64,000 nt of DNA from Megalobrama amblycephala (Eukaryota > Chordata > Actinopteri > Cypriniformes > Xenocyprididae): the NCBI RefSeq assembly GCF_018812025.1, contig NC_063061.1, positions 36,262,366 through 36,326,365 on the forward strand. Direction: 5' to 3'. The notes under the pieces are model-generated. The model did not search any database, was not told where the DNA came from, and worked only from the letters and a program-made list of their open reading frames with translations. A program made the position numbers and the translations under genes. Shown here in pieces: positions 1 to 12,000 of the stretch. Position 1 is the stretch's first letter. Each line of letters opens with the position of its first letter.

Positions 1-2990
1 ATTTGATAAAAACCCATTCTTACATAAATAGGCACACTGAATTTAATGTGACTAACAATTATTATACCAACTACTTACACAAAAATTAGTTTCAATTGAG
101 GTTTAAGCATCACAATGGTTTCTTTGCCAACCTGCTAGAACTTATTTCTTGCAACAAACAACTTTAACAGCAGAAGTTACAATAGGAAGCACACAAAAAC
201 TTAATTAAAAGACAAAAAAAAAAAAAAACATGCTGATAAACAGCAGAATATGCAAATACTTCCTGAATATATTCCAAGCAAAGATCTTAGTTTTATAGAC
301 TGTGTGTTATGAAATAGATTTCCGTGTTAATTAATGTGTGTAAATAATTGTTTAATACGCTTTCGAATGAGCATTTCACACACTGCATGGATCTAAGAAA
401 GAGTGACTCAGGGAAACTTTCCCAAGATGCCTTGTGCAAATCAGTTTTGCAATTCACTAGATTCAAATTCTCACCCATTTGCTTTACAAGTCAGATAATT
501 CAAATCCTGGAGTCATGGCCATTCATTTCTGGTGAGCGATTTGCTTGTGTTGTGTTGGAGGAAAGACGATTTTACTAGAACAAGCTAAACAGAAACATGA
601 TTGAGACTCTCAAAAACCTGAACGTGTCATCATGTGCATTATAATACACAACAGATGCTGAATTCACCAAAATAAATGAGAATTTGGTTAGAAATGTCTG
701 ATTGACTTTTATTAGGCACATTAAGCTTTCTCGGGAGGAACATCTGAGGCTAATTTAAAACATTTACTAATCTGGAAGAAGCAATGGAAATATTAAAGAG
801 ATCTGATTTGTAAGATTTCTTTTCTAAAGCATAAATTTCACCCTGACGGAGTCCAACACACACCACCAAAACCTCCTCACATCTTTGCATTGTGGTTCAT
901 GCATGCACCAATGCATCTTACAAACTTTATTTTTTTAAAGTACATCATCCTGTCAGTATACCCATCAGCCCTTTCACTAGAGTGGCCACAAGAAAGTCCA
1001 ATGGAAACATCTTGAATCAGTTCGAGCCCTTGGCATGTTTACAACTCTCTGCTACTTTCTTAGACAAATATTAGCCCTTATTATGCACTAAACTGAATTT
1101 ATACTGTTGAGTGACTTAACGGGGAAACGTGACACTTGATTTGATTAAGATTAAGACAGTTGCGGTCGTTCTTTAAATAACTGTCCACTAAAAAATACTT
1201 TGACAAAAGTAAAAAAAAGTAAAAATATGTGCGCTCAGAAAAGAAGCGACATAAGGAGGTGAGCAGAAATACAAGACATTAATCAATAGATACTGGAAGC
1301 ATATCATCAGGGATTCGCTCTTTATATGCCATAATATTCATTTTCAATTTCTAGTTATTCAAAATTTCTGCTGATTGTTGCAACATTTTGATGGCTGCTT
1401 TCATTTGTAGCAGGTACAAGACCTGAGGTTTTTGGAGATAAAACATATTTTATTGGCTATCATATCAATTATAGGCCATAACATAAAATTTTTTTTTGAT
1501 TTAAGCCCTAAATGTCTATATTTAGTGGTCTTAAATTAGTAGATATGACTATGATTATTTACTCTCTGGACGTATTTAACATCATCAGATCACTGAGCTC
1601 TTTATTTGGTCAGTTCTGAAACATTTACCAACGGCAATATCGATATAATATACCACATTTTTGAGTGAAAAAGCATGCAAAATAAATAGCTACTTTTAGG
1701 AATTTTGCAACTCTAATCATTCAGCTTGTTTCACTGTAAAAAAAATTTTGCATTTTTTGTTGAGATAACTCAAATATCCAAGTTGACTAAACATAAAATT
1801 TTAAGGCAGCACAAACACTTACTTTAAGTTAAAGCAACACATTATTATTTATTCTAATACTGAAATTTAAGTTGTGATAACCATTTGCAACAGCCATTTT
1901 TTTTACAGTGTTGCTTGATATTGATATTAGCGTAACATTTAAAAATCCATATCAAATTAGATATCAGACGCCCTCAGGAGAAAGAGAAAAATAAGTCATA
2001 GCAACGTATGCTTTTACATTATTTTAACTCATAATAATTCAGGCAATTTCAACTTTTTTTATAAGTTCTATGAGATTCAGTTCGATTTTAAATTTAATTT
2101 AAGCCAATTTGATAGTTAAAAAATTGAGGCAGTAACTAAACTTTTTAAAACTAAAGTTTTTAAGTTGAAATAGGTGGACTTTTATTTATTTTTTTTTTTT
2201 TAAACAGTGCATGGGACTTGATGTTATCAATCAGAAATTGACTTGAAAATTACTAACACAACCTTTTGTTTCTTTGTGAAAATATGATCCGGAAAATGCA
2301 TTAAGAGTAAAATCTGATTCCATATATATATATATATATATATATATGAAGTCTTCAACGCTAAAGAACACTGTTTACCAACACTTTACAGAGAACTGTG
2401 AACTTTTCCCACGTCTTCCTACAGAAACACAATTGAGTCATGTTACACTCCACTACATGTGTTTGGCCTCTCATACCTGCTAAAGCAGTATGGGTAACAG
2501 TATCCTCCATTAGAGAAAGACTAGAGGAGTACAGAAACAGGAGATGTGTGAGGATGGGGGTCTTCCGGGACAGATGCCGCATGCATAAACCATGCACTTG
2601 ATGTTTGAGTCACAACTAACTAAACTTGTGTGAAGTGGTTTCAATGATGCATTTAACCTACAAATTAACTACACGGAATTCAAGAATCACGCCTGATGAT
2701 CTAATTTAGCGCTGCACGGGTCTAGAGTTCAGCAGCCGGGTTCTAGAAGTAAAAACTTCTCCATTGGAAATTGATTTCGAACACTAACTTGCAATGCTTC
2801 ATGGGATTGTAGTTCTTTCCATCACTAAAACCGTTAAGTTCACAGTCTTGTAGTCCAATTTTTGATTTTTTTTTTTTGTTGCTTCAAATCAAAGTTTGTA
2901 GTGCTGTGTATCTGATTGGCTTGGCTCATGGCTTATAATGCTTTAACAAAGACTTTTTAAAAATCCCTATGGGGAAAATTAATGTAAAAT
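1..2990. other. gene-free A/T-rich flank
   Basis: No coding exon was recognised on either strand. The stretch contains an (AT)n run at 2322-2347 and a small foldback at 1732-1910. The open frames present are short, with no family resemblance. Confidence 0.6.
1732..1910. mobile_element. small foldback element (CACTGTAAAAAA ends)
   Basis: The left end CACTGTAAAAAAAATT is mirrored by the right end TTTTTTTTACAGTG around an A/T-rich core. This is a MITE-like palindrome with no coding content. A related A/T-rich stretch, starting CTGTAAAAAAGAATTGTTGG, lies near 6567-6800. Confidence 0.5.
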
Positions 2991-3014
2991 GATTAAAAAA
3001 GGGGGGTCAGGAAC

Positions 3015-3110
3015 TGTTGCACTCTATATAGGCCTTATGTAGCCCCACCCCTTTTCAGCGCTGCACTCATTGTATTCTGTCTTCCGTTTGTATTTCCACA
3101 GCATGAAGGT
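3015..3110 (+). promoter_or_regulatory. possible TATA promoter and first-exon-like segment
   Basis: CTATATAGG near 3024 is followed about 80 bases later by a pyrimidine-rich stretch, an AG, then CATGAAG and a strong donor-like GTAAGA (about 3104-3115). A ZNF143-like ACTACAATCCCA is on the minus strand near 2797-2815. No downstream coding exon was found, so this may be chance, a decayed gene start or part of a repeat. Confidence 0.2.
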
Positions 3111-3194
3111 AAGATTTTAAGGATTTATGAATGAACCACTCATTTTAATAACTTCCCAGTCTACTGACATCTGTTATGACACCAGCTTCAAACA

Positions 3195-3516
3195 TTAAAG
3201 GGATAGTTCACCCAAAAATCATTTACTCACCCTCATGTTCAAAATATGTATAATTTTCTTTGTTCTGCTGAACACAAAGGAAGATATGAATTTGAAAAAA
3301 GTTTGTATCCAGGCCACTTTGGGGCACCATTGACTTCCATACTAGGAAAAAACTACTATGGAAGTCAATGGTGCCCCAAAACTGTTCAGTTTCCCACATT
3401 CTTCAAAATATCTTCATTTGTGTTCAACAGAACAAAGAAAATTATACAGATTTGAACAACATGAGGGTGAGTAAATGATGACAGAATTTTCATTTTTGGG
3501 TGAACTATCCCTTTAA
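3195..3516. mobile_element. TTAA-flanked foldback element, family A copy 1
   Basis: TTAA plus AGGGATAGTTCACCC at the left and GGGTGAACTATCCCT plus TTAA at the right enclose two mirrored arms (CCTCATGTT and AACATGAGGG; TTCTGCTGAACACAAAG and its reverse). It is a non-autonomous DNA transposon of a type common in cyprinids. TTAA targets suggest piggyBac- or Kolobok-like transposition (inference). Confidence 0.8.
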
Positions 3517-4428
3517 TGCCCATGATATCACCCTGAAGGATTTTTTTACAATAATGACTGGATAACTGTGTATTATCCTACTTATTAAACAACTAATTAC
3601 CAAATACTCATATAAATGCACATAAATATTGATCTGAGTTTATTATCTTACAGATAGATTAGCTTAAAGCATCTGCTAGGAAAAGTAGTCCATTACAACA
3701 CAAAACAATCCATCAAGATGAACACACAATTAAGTTTAGAAATCATTATACAAAAATATTTAAATCACAGAATGCCACAACTAACCATCATGTGTTCTAT
3801 GTAAATCTTTTTTTAAGTTAGCTAAAACTAAATAATCATTTTCAGTTGTTGATATAATATAAAAACATTAAAAGAAATTAAATAAAATATAAAAACTAAC
3901 TTATTTTATTTCAGCTACACTTCTACTTCTCATTTTTATTTAACTTGACGTACTAAAATAAACTAAAATACAAATTAATAAAAACTATAAAAAAATACAA
4001 AAACAACAAAATTACTGAAAATTACTGAAAAAATAAAAACTAATTCAAAATATCAATAAAAACTATAATAGTATATCAATGATACTAAAATAAAACATAT
4101 TGAGTTATGCATCTTTTCTACCATATATTAATGTTTTTGAAACTAGATTTTACTTGATGCATGTAAAATTAGATCAGAATTATACTGTAAAAAGATATAC
4201 TGTAGTACATACTTGTTATACACCATTATATGGGCTAATGTAACAATTAACTATAATTTAATGATGCTAAATTCTAATGCTAAATCTAAAATAACATTTA
4301 TATAATACAATAACATTAAAGTAAGCCTATTTCATGCTGTAATAATATCAGCATCATACTAGTTATCAGCCATAAAATTATTGCATGATCAGCAAAATCC
4401 GTGCATCTCTAGTATCATCATCATTATT

Positions 4429-5110
4429 TTAAAGGTCCCGTTTTTCGTGGTTTTTTGAAGCTTTGATTGTGTTTATAGTGTGCAATATAACATGTGTTCA
4501 TGTTTCGCGTGTAAAAAACACAGTATTTTTCACATAATTTACTTATCTGTATACCGCTGTTTCCACTGTCATAAAAACGGGCTGATGACTTCCTTGTTCT
4601 ATGAAGTCCCTCCTTCAGAAATACATAACGAGTTCTGATTGTGCCAGCGGTTCCTGTGTTGTGATTCGACAGCAGCTTAGCGCATCTTGCCCGGAAAGGT
4701 CACGCCTCTTACCATAACGTGGAGATGCACGCGCTCAGTGTTATTGTAAACATGTCTTTAATTTTACCCTATCAATTTGAGCCGGAATCAGACCCGGTGA
4801 TTGGACTGCGGGATGAAAATAACAGCGTTTCGACGACATGGCGACAAACACACTCTACAAACGCAACTCTTGTGTATTCCTGTGGGCGGAGGTTAGTCAA
4901 AAAACTGTTTAGTGACGTCATTAAAGAAGGAAGTAGAGGGATGTAGTCCAAACTGGCCGTTCGATGTAGGCGACTTCTGTTAAATAAAATATCTCGCTTG
5001 GCATTGAACTTTGAGCTTTAAAATTTTACAGATTTTATTTATACTCTAACAACAACATTACACACTAACTAAAGTTTGAAACATGGGATCACAAAGAACG
5101 GGACCTTTAA
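4429..5110. mobile_element. TTAA-flanked element, family C copy 1
   Basis: The ends TTAAAGGTCCCGTT and AACGGGACCTTTAA form terminal inverted repeats. The interior carries a 75-codon open frame at 4719-4946 including YQFEPESDPVIG, which looks like a fragment of a transposon-borne protein. It is not a host gene. Confidence 0.7.
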
Positions 5111-5135
5111 GAGTCAACATACAGGGGAAAAAAAC

Positions 5136-5454
5136 TTAAAGGGATAGTTCACCCAAAAATGAAAATCGTGTCATCATTTGCTCAAACTGTTCTAAACCTG
5201 TATAAATTTCTTTGTTCTGTTGAACACAAATGAAGATATTTAGAAGAAAGTTTGTATCCAGGCTGCTTTAGACTTCCATAGTAGAAAAAAAAATACTATG
5301 GAAGTCAATGGTGCCCCAGAACAGTTCAGTTTCCCACATTCTTCAAAATATCTTCCTTTGTGTTCAACATAAAGAAATGTATACAGGTTTGGAACAACTT
5401 GAGGGTGAGTAAATGATGACAGAATTTTCATTTTTGGGTGAACTATCCCTTTAA
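5136..5454. mobile_element. TTAA-flanked foldback element, family A copy 2
   Basis: It has the same ends and arms as the copy at 3195, and starts 26 bases after the family C element. Confidence 0.8.
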
Positions 5455-6086
5455 TAAATAGTTTGATGCATGTGAAAACAGTTTACCTACTAATATATCT
5501 ATTATTCTGACATATAAAATGACAAAAAAATCTGCTTTTATGCGTTTATCTGCTACATCTCCAAAACTAGCACGCAATAAAGGTTCATATTGTTATTGTA
5601 ATTGAACAGAAACCGCACCCACTCAGTGTTTCCAGTCCTTCTGGACACAGAATAAACCAGTTCTGTGAGTAACACAGCTCTTTACAGCAATGAGGCACAT
5701 AAATTTAACCCACATACAGCAGAATAATAGACATTTCAAAAGAACAGCAATCAAGTCGAAACATGTCCAGACTTTCTCAAAGGAGATTCATTCATTCATC
5801 AGAGAGAGAGAGAGAGAAACCCACTGCAACCCCCCAGTGATGCTTCACACCCACCGTTCATTCAGGACCACAAACTTACTGTCTGCTGGGTTCACAACAT
5901 ATGAGCGCTTTCTCATTAATATGAATTTACCAATGAATGTCCTCACCTTTGCCAGACTTTTGTAATGACATTGTAGAGAGACTGCATTCATAATAAGCTA
6001 TATGGAGAAATATGAATTAAGATTGTATGCATTGAACGTGAATTTTTAAGGCCTGGAAATCCAAGATGGTGAAAATACTGATTATT

Positions 6087-6546
6087 ACACTCTAAAAAAT
6101 GCTGGGTTAAAAACAACCCAATTTGGGTTGAAAATGGACAAACCCAGCGGTTGGGTTAAATGTTTGCTCAACGTGCTGGGCAGTTTTATTTAACTCATCT
6201 ATTGTTTAAAAATTACTGTATTGCTGGCTTAAAATGAACCCAAAATCATACACATAATTACTGGAGGCAACAATAATAATCAAAAGGTGAAGATTTATTA
6301 ATAAGAAATTTAATAAATGTTTATTGTTTAATTATTATTCTTTTAACTTGTTAATTTCCAACATATTTTGGATTCATTTTAAGCAAGAAATACAGTCATT
6401 TTTAAACAATAGATGAGTTAAATAAAACTACCCAGCAGGTTGGGCAAACATTTAACCCAACCGCTGGGTTAAAACAACTCAGTCGCTGGGTTTCACCATT
6501 TTCAACCCAACTTGGGTTGTTTTTTAACCCAGCATTTTTATAGTGT
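6087..6546. mobile_element. foldback element with ACACTCTAAAAAATGCTGGG ends, copy 1
   Basis: Long mirrored arms are rich in AACCCA and TGGGTT words (for example AACCCAGCGGTTGGGTTAAA), around an A/T-rich loop. Near-identical copies lie at 47816-48361 and, degraded and split, at 22500-23700. Confidence 0.75.
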
Positions 6547-6930
6547 ATAATAATCAGCAAACTCCTCTGTAAAAAAGAATTGTTGGTTTAACTTAAAAAA
6601 GAAAGTAAGTTTCCTGGTTGCCTTAAAATTGAGTTTAAATTAATTTAAATTAAAAATTTGAGTTAATACAATGAAGGCGATTGGTTTAATCAACAGAAAC
6701 TCAAAATATTATGTTGTTTTCTGAACCAGATTAATTATTGAAGTTGATTTGACAAATAAAAAATGTTGTGATAACAAATAATGAAAATAATTTTTTGCAG
6801 CGCAGTAATATTACCGCAAAATGTAACAATTTCACATGTACCATTTTTTTTTTTTAATTATAAAGTCAATTTGGACTCATTATATTGTTTTAAACGACAC
6901 TAATTTACCAATTTTAGTTGTGCTCTAGTC

Positions 6931-7340
6931 TAGGGGTAAACCGATTATCGGCGCCTCTATTAAGCATTTTTATGGTTATCGGTATCGGTCACTTTCAAAA
7001 CCGGTTTGCCGATAAAATAATTCAATTTTGAAATGCGCTTTTTGGCTCTGATGCAGCCGCCTCTGACAAAAATCATTTGTTGCTTCTTGTTGTTTACAAA
7101 ATATTTAGAAATGCTGTTGGGTGCTCTTATTATTAATAATATTAATGTTATTATTAACAGTTCTCAAATTTAAAGATATGTTTAAATGAAAGTTTTTGTC
7201 AGAGCCCTTGTTATTCTTAATTTTGAAATTAATTTTCATTTTTACACCAGACATATTATATATATATAGGTTCAAAATATCGGTTATCGGTCTACTTGAT
7301 CCGCAATAAATCAGTATCGACACATATCAGTCGAATCTAC
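6931..7340. mobile_element. repeat with GGTTATCGG/CCGATAA arms
   Basis: Repeated ATCGGTTATCGGT words at both ends resemble the common fish repeat beginning AGAGGTCGACCGAT. That beginning is also seen at 39807-39895. Boundaries are approximate. Confidence 0.45.
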
Positions 7341-8090
7341 ACTATGATACCTGCTCATCTGACTTGACATGACGGAAAAATTGACTTACAGAAACACATG
7401 AAATTAAATCTTCTACCATGAAAGACACAGACCTTTCGAGAAAAACAAGAGATCTGATTTCTGACTACAGGACAGTTTGGGGTGTTATTACTCCCAGAGG
7501 CTGAAATTCACTTCATATTCTTTACATTTGGGGTCCAACAGAGCCCAACACAAACAAAAGTAAGCGGGCGCCTTTTAGGTTTAGATTTAAATGTGTACAA
7601 TAAACATGTAAAAATGAATTGCTTTCACACTTAGACTAAACATGTATGTACAAGTATGTTTGATAAGTGCATAATCGATGGAGCAATCACAGTAAATTGT
7701 AAACAAACTGTACTTTTAGTGCACAAATGTCACACAAAATCCGACATTTTGTTTATAATCATTCTCATATGCAGAAGAAAAATATTACCAACCTATACTT
7801 CACTCCTTCATATGATGCCAATGCTGACCTCGATCATATAATGAAACTTTACCGCAACTACAGCCAAAGGTCTTCTTTATTAAACCTAAGAATCATCGAA
7901 GACACTTTAAACAGTTTAAACACGTGTTCTACCGATAAATCTTTACAAACAGGCATATGAGGATGAGTTTCTCTGCTGTTGTGCATCCAAACACACAGGT
8001 AGAGGAACTCAGGTGTGACACACCTTCAACAACACCGTTTACAAGAACACAAACCCCTTAAAAGCGTGTTTAAACACTCAAACATGACTT
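7341..8090. other. unannotated spacer
   Basis: Nothing recognisable: no exon, no clear repeat ends. Confidence 0.5.
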
Positions 8091-8096
8091 ACCGAT

Positions 8097-8375
8097 CTCA
8101 AATGGACTTGTGTGGATCCTCTGAAGGTGTTTGGTGTGTTTTATTGCTCCATGTTCGCTCCGTGTCAGTGTGGAAGAGCTCTTCTGTGTGAGTGTCCTCA
8201 ATCAAACTGGAAAAACAGGTCGGGCGAGGAGAAGCTTTACTCCTACAGACCCATTATACACACACGGGGATGGAGGCTTTCTTTCTTTCTTTTCTTTTTT
8301 TTTCTTCCTTTCCTTTTTGAACCGACACACTCCAAGACTGCAACTCATTCCTCAGCGATCACGTGATCGCGCAGG
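8097..8375 (-). other. possible untranslated first exon of a minus-strand gene
   Basis: On the minus strand, TTTGAGATCG is followed at 8096 by the strong donor GTAAGTC. Upstream lies a palindromic GATCACGTGATC E-box (about 8357-8368). The only ATGs give tiny frames (for example M-E-Q-stop), so it would be 5' UTR. On the plus strand a donor-like CAG plus GTAAGA also occurs at 8373. No partner exon is visible in 1-8000. Confidence 0.3.
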
Positions 8376-9060
8376 TAAGAAAGGTGTGACTCATTTTACA
8401 GTCAAATTCTGCGGGAAAACTTTTCCCTTTTGCTGTTTTTATTTCTGTGTCCTAGTATCGATATAGAGGGGGTTTACTTAAATAATAATAGAATCATTTC
8501 AATGCCTAAGCAAGTCATTTTTTAAAAAATACAACATAATAATTATTTTAATAATATAATTTCTTAGTTCAGCTTTAGGCCTACTCAACTTTGGGTGGGT
8601 GTAAAACCTGAATAGATCAAATTTAATGTAAATGTAAAATGAGGCTGTTTTGGTCTACATACACTTATACATATGAAAAATAAAGTTCTAATCAGTTTTT
8701 AAAATGTCTTTTCTCAGCTTTGGGAGTGTGTAAAAATTTGAATAAATGTAAATATAAATGTAAAATTAAGCTTTTTCGATCTAAATACTCTTGAATTCTG
8801 AATACTGGTGAAGTATCGCCCTCTACTGAGAGAAAGGGGTATTTGTTTTAGTCCTGATGTATTAGCGGTCACTTATGATAGCCTATGTCTAAATAATCTT
8901 TGTGTATTTTTCAAGTCGGTGGTTATTAACATTTCTCAGGCCTGGTTTCACTGTCAGGGTTTAGATTAATCCAGGATTAGGTCTTAAATTAAATTTAAGT
9001 AGCTAAACATGCCTTAGAAAAAAACATGGTGTGCATCTTGAGACAAAACAATGACATATT

Positions 9061-9612
9061 TTAAAGGGTTAGTTCACCCAAAAATTAAAATTCTGTCATT
9101 AATTACTCACCCTCATGTCGTTCTACACCCGTAAGACCTTCATTAATCTTTGGAACGCAAATTTAGATATTTTTGTTGAAATCCGATGGCTCGGTGAGGC
9201 CTGCATATGGAGCAATGACATTTCCTCTCTCAAGATCCATTAATGTACTAAAACATATTTAAATCAGTTCATGTGAGTACAGTGGTTCAGTATTAATATT
9301 ATTAAGCGACGAGAATATTTTTTGGTGCGCCAAAAAAAATAAAAAATAAAATAACGACTTATATAGTGATGGCCAATTTCAAAAAACTGCTTCAGGAAGA
9401 TTTATGAATCAGCGTGTTGAATCAGCTGTTCAGAGCGCCAAAGTCACGTGATTTGATACGCGATCCGAATTATGATTCGATACACTGATTCATTTGTGCT
9501 CCGATGCTTCCTGAATCAGTGTTTTGAAATCGGCCATCACTAAATAAGTCGTTATTTTGTTTTTTTTTGGCACACCAAAAATATTCTCGTTGCTTTATGA
9601 ACTACTGTCGTT
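9061..9612. mobile_element. family A-related element with internal palindrome
   Basis: The left end is TTAAAGGGTTAGTTCACCC. Inner mirrored arms are CGAGAATATTTTTTGG (about 9309) and CCAAAAATATTCTCG (about 9576), with GATGGCC and GGCCATCAC near the centre. A matching right TTAA end was not seen, so the element looks truncated. Confidence 0.55.
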
Positions 9613-9797
9613 GAATGATGTTATGTATATGACAAATGTTGAATGATGTTATGTATTTATTCTTGTCATGTATATTTGACAACGTTTTTTTAGAATGTTT
9701 AATTGATTGATTGTATATTTAATTGGGATTAATTGTATGCACCTGTTAATGATTGTTTATGCTATTTATGCTCTCTTGATTCTGAGCGAAATTATAC

Positions 9798-9835
9798 CTT
9801 GACAAAGGCTTTGTGCCGAAACGTTGGTGAATAAA
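9798..9835 (+). ncRNA. hammerhead-ribozyme-like core and AATAAA, probable retroelement tail
   Basis: CTTGACAAAGGCTTTGTGCC is followed directly by GAAACG and, eight bases on, AATAAA. This resembles the hammerhead core CUGANGA, stem II (GGC with GCC) and GAAAC found in Penelope-like elements. Two core positions differ (TTGACAA for CTGACGA), so it is probably inactive. Confidence 0.35.
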
Positions 9836-10499
9836 ACTTTTTGCAAGTGAGTGTGCAGTCATATCTTTCATATACTGAATACTTTAACTTATAACATCTT
9901 TTTGATATTTTAATATTTTGAGTTAATAGATCTAAACGATTCTACTTTATAGTGTACAAATGTCTGCAATAAGACAAAGAAAACGTCTGCTTTCTGAGCC
10001 ATCGAGCGCGCGCCCTCTGGAGGACGAAACCGGTGATAAGTTAGGGACCATGTAATGTTTTTTTAACCTCAGTTTATCTGATTTTTTTTTTTTTTTTTTT
10101 TTTACTGAATTTTAATCTTTACGGTGTTTATATAAAATTCCAATATAAAAAAACAAGTAGGAAACATTCAAAATTAGATGATTGTGCAACAGCATTTCTA
10201 ATATTTTGAATATAAATATGCTTGTTTCTGTACTCCTCAAAGAAGATTTTGAAGCTTTGCCTAATATTAAATCAGGTCTTTAGTTTTTATGATCACATTT
10301 GCTGTAGTTTTTGAGTGTATTGCATGAATACTGCAAGAACAATATAAGGTATAGCTTTAGATTGATTGTTCAGGATGGGCAGGGGTCATTGAAAGATTAT
10401 TATTGATTAACATCCATTTATTCAAGAGAAATGTGAGGTCAACAAGTTCCAAAAGCTAAGGAGATGCATTTTAAATTGCAAATATGCTCTTTTTCTAAT

Positions 10500-11090
10500 G
10501 ATAAAGGGGACCTATAATGCCCCTTTTACAAGATAAGTCTCTGGTGTCTCCAGAATGTGTCTGTGAAGTTTCAGCTCAAAATCCCCCACAGATCAATTAT
10601 TATAGCTTGTCAAATTTGCCCCTATTTGGGTGTGAACAAAAACACACCGTTTTTGTGTGTGTCCCTTTAAATGCAAATGAGCTGCTGCTCCCACCCCCTT
10701 TCCAGAAGAGGGCGGAGCTTTAACAGCTCGCGCTTCGGTTGCTCAACAACAACAAAGCTGGAGAGTCTCAGGCAGACAAAATGAGGATTGTCAGTAACGG
10801 TGTTCAGCCTTACATTGTTCAAACCGGAGTCGACACTGATGGAGAGGAAGAAGTTACAACTTTTAGAATAAAACTGGACGTTTCTGAATGGTTAGTGGAT
10901 AAGTTTGGAAGAAGCTTGTTGTAATCCCTACCAGCCATTTGTTGTCGTCCTTAAAAAGTGATTTCTGTAAAAGAAAATATCTCTCTTTGCATTGAACTTT
11001 GAGCGTCATAACTTTGCAGATGTTGTTTATGATCAAACAGCAACATTACACACTAACTAAAGTTAAAAAAGGGATCAAGGACCCTTTTAA
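10500..11090. mobile_element. family C-related element, copy 2
   Basis: It begins AAAGGGGACCTATAATGCCC and ends AAGGACCCTTTTAA. It shares the conserved block GAATGTGTCTGTGAAGTTTC with the family D elements at 17.6 and 40.3 kb. The open frame 10739-10924 is element-internal. Confidence 0.6.
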
Positions 11091-12000
11091 CAGATCACAT
11101 TTTTTTTATGACTTAACAATTCATAGTTTAGTATGTGATTGAGTTAAATGGATAGCCTAAATAAAAATGTCTATTGATGTGTATAACCTGCCTAATCATC
11201 TGAAAAAATATGTATTTTAATACCATTACTATTAGTATTATTATTAACAATCATTTAAAGCTAAAGTTACAAACTGAAAGATTTATGTATCATTTAATTT
11301 TTTCTCCAGGTCATAAATCAGCGCTCTTTAATGAATAATCAACCTCCTTCCATTGTTTCAGATATACAAAAGTATTACTGAAGACATCCAAGAGCACCAG
11401 CCATGCAACAGAAATGAAAACTAATACATAATAAATGAGACACATGGGTTATGTAGTTTTTTTATTTTATTTTTGTGTTAATACAATAAATATACAAAAC
11501 TCAAACTACTCAACATGCGACTAAAGGAGCGAGACAGGAGTGCATTTGTACAGTACAATGAAATTCAGGACGACAGGCCACCGTTCCTTTAGTTATACAA
11601 AATATACAAACATCCCTCGAGTCTGTTTTAAATAATGTCAGAGTAGTAGTAGTACAACCAGTGATGGATTTTCTTCAATTCATTTCTCACGTATCAGTGT
11701 TTCAACTAAGTTAGCTAACATCACTAATTTAAAAAAGACAGCTTAAAGCCACGATCCATTGCATCACACACAAGAGGTCACGTCAGTATCTGTCGTCTCG
11801 CGCTCCCAACAGATTCTTGTGGGGTTTTTTTTTCGGTTTTAAATGAAAGCATTTCAAAAACAAAATAGAGGAACATTCAGGTGCCATTTGTTGAAATTTA
11901 TTTATAAAAGGAAGAACGACTTGCTGTAACTCACACACATTCAGAGAACCGTACATGAATGAAAATGACACTCCATAAGATTTTAAACAAAATAAGGAAT

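Noticed and set aside
348..578. 76-codon open frame near the left edge (and its minus-strand overlap)
   Set aside because: No domain, no splice context, both strands open by chance in A/T-rich DNA.
2361..2597. 78-codon minus-strand frame
   Set aside because: No recognisable family and no donor or acceptor in phase; likely chance.
4719..4946. 75-codon frame with YQFEPESDPV
   Set aside because: Lies wholly inside a TTAA-flanked transposon; treated as element content, not a host gene.
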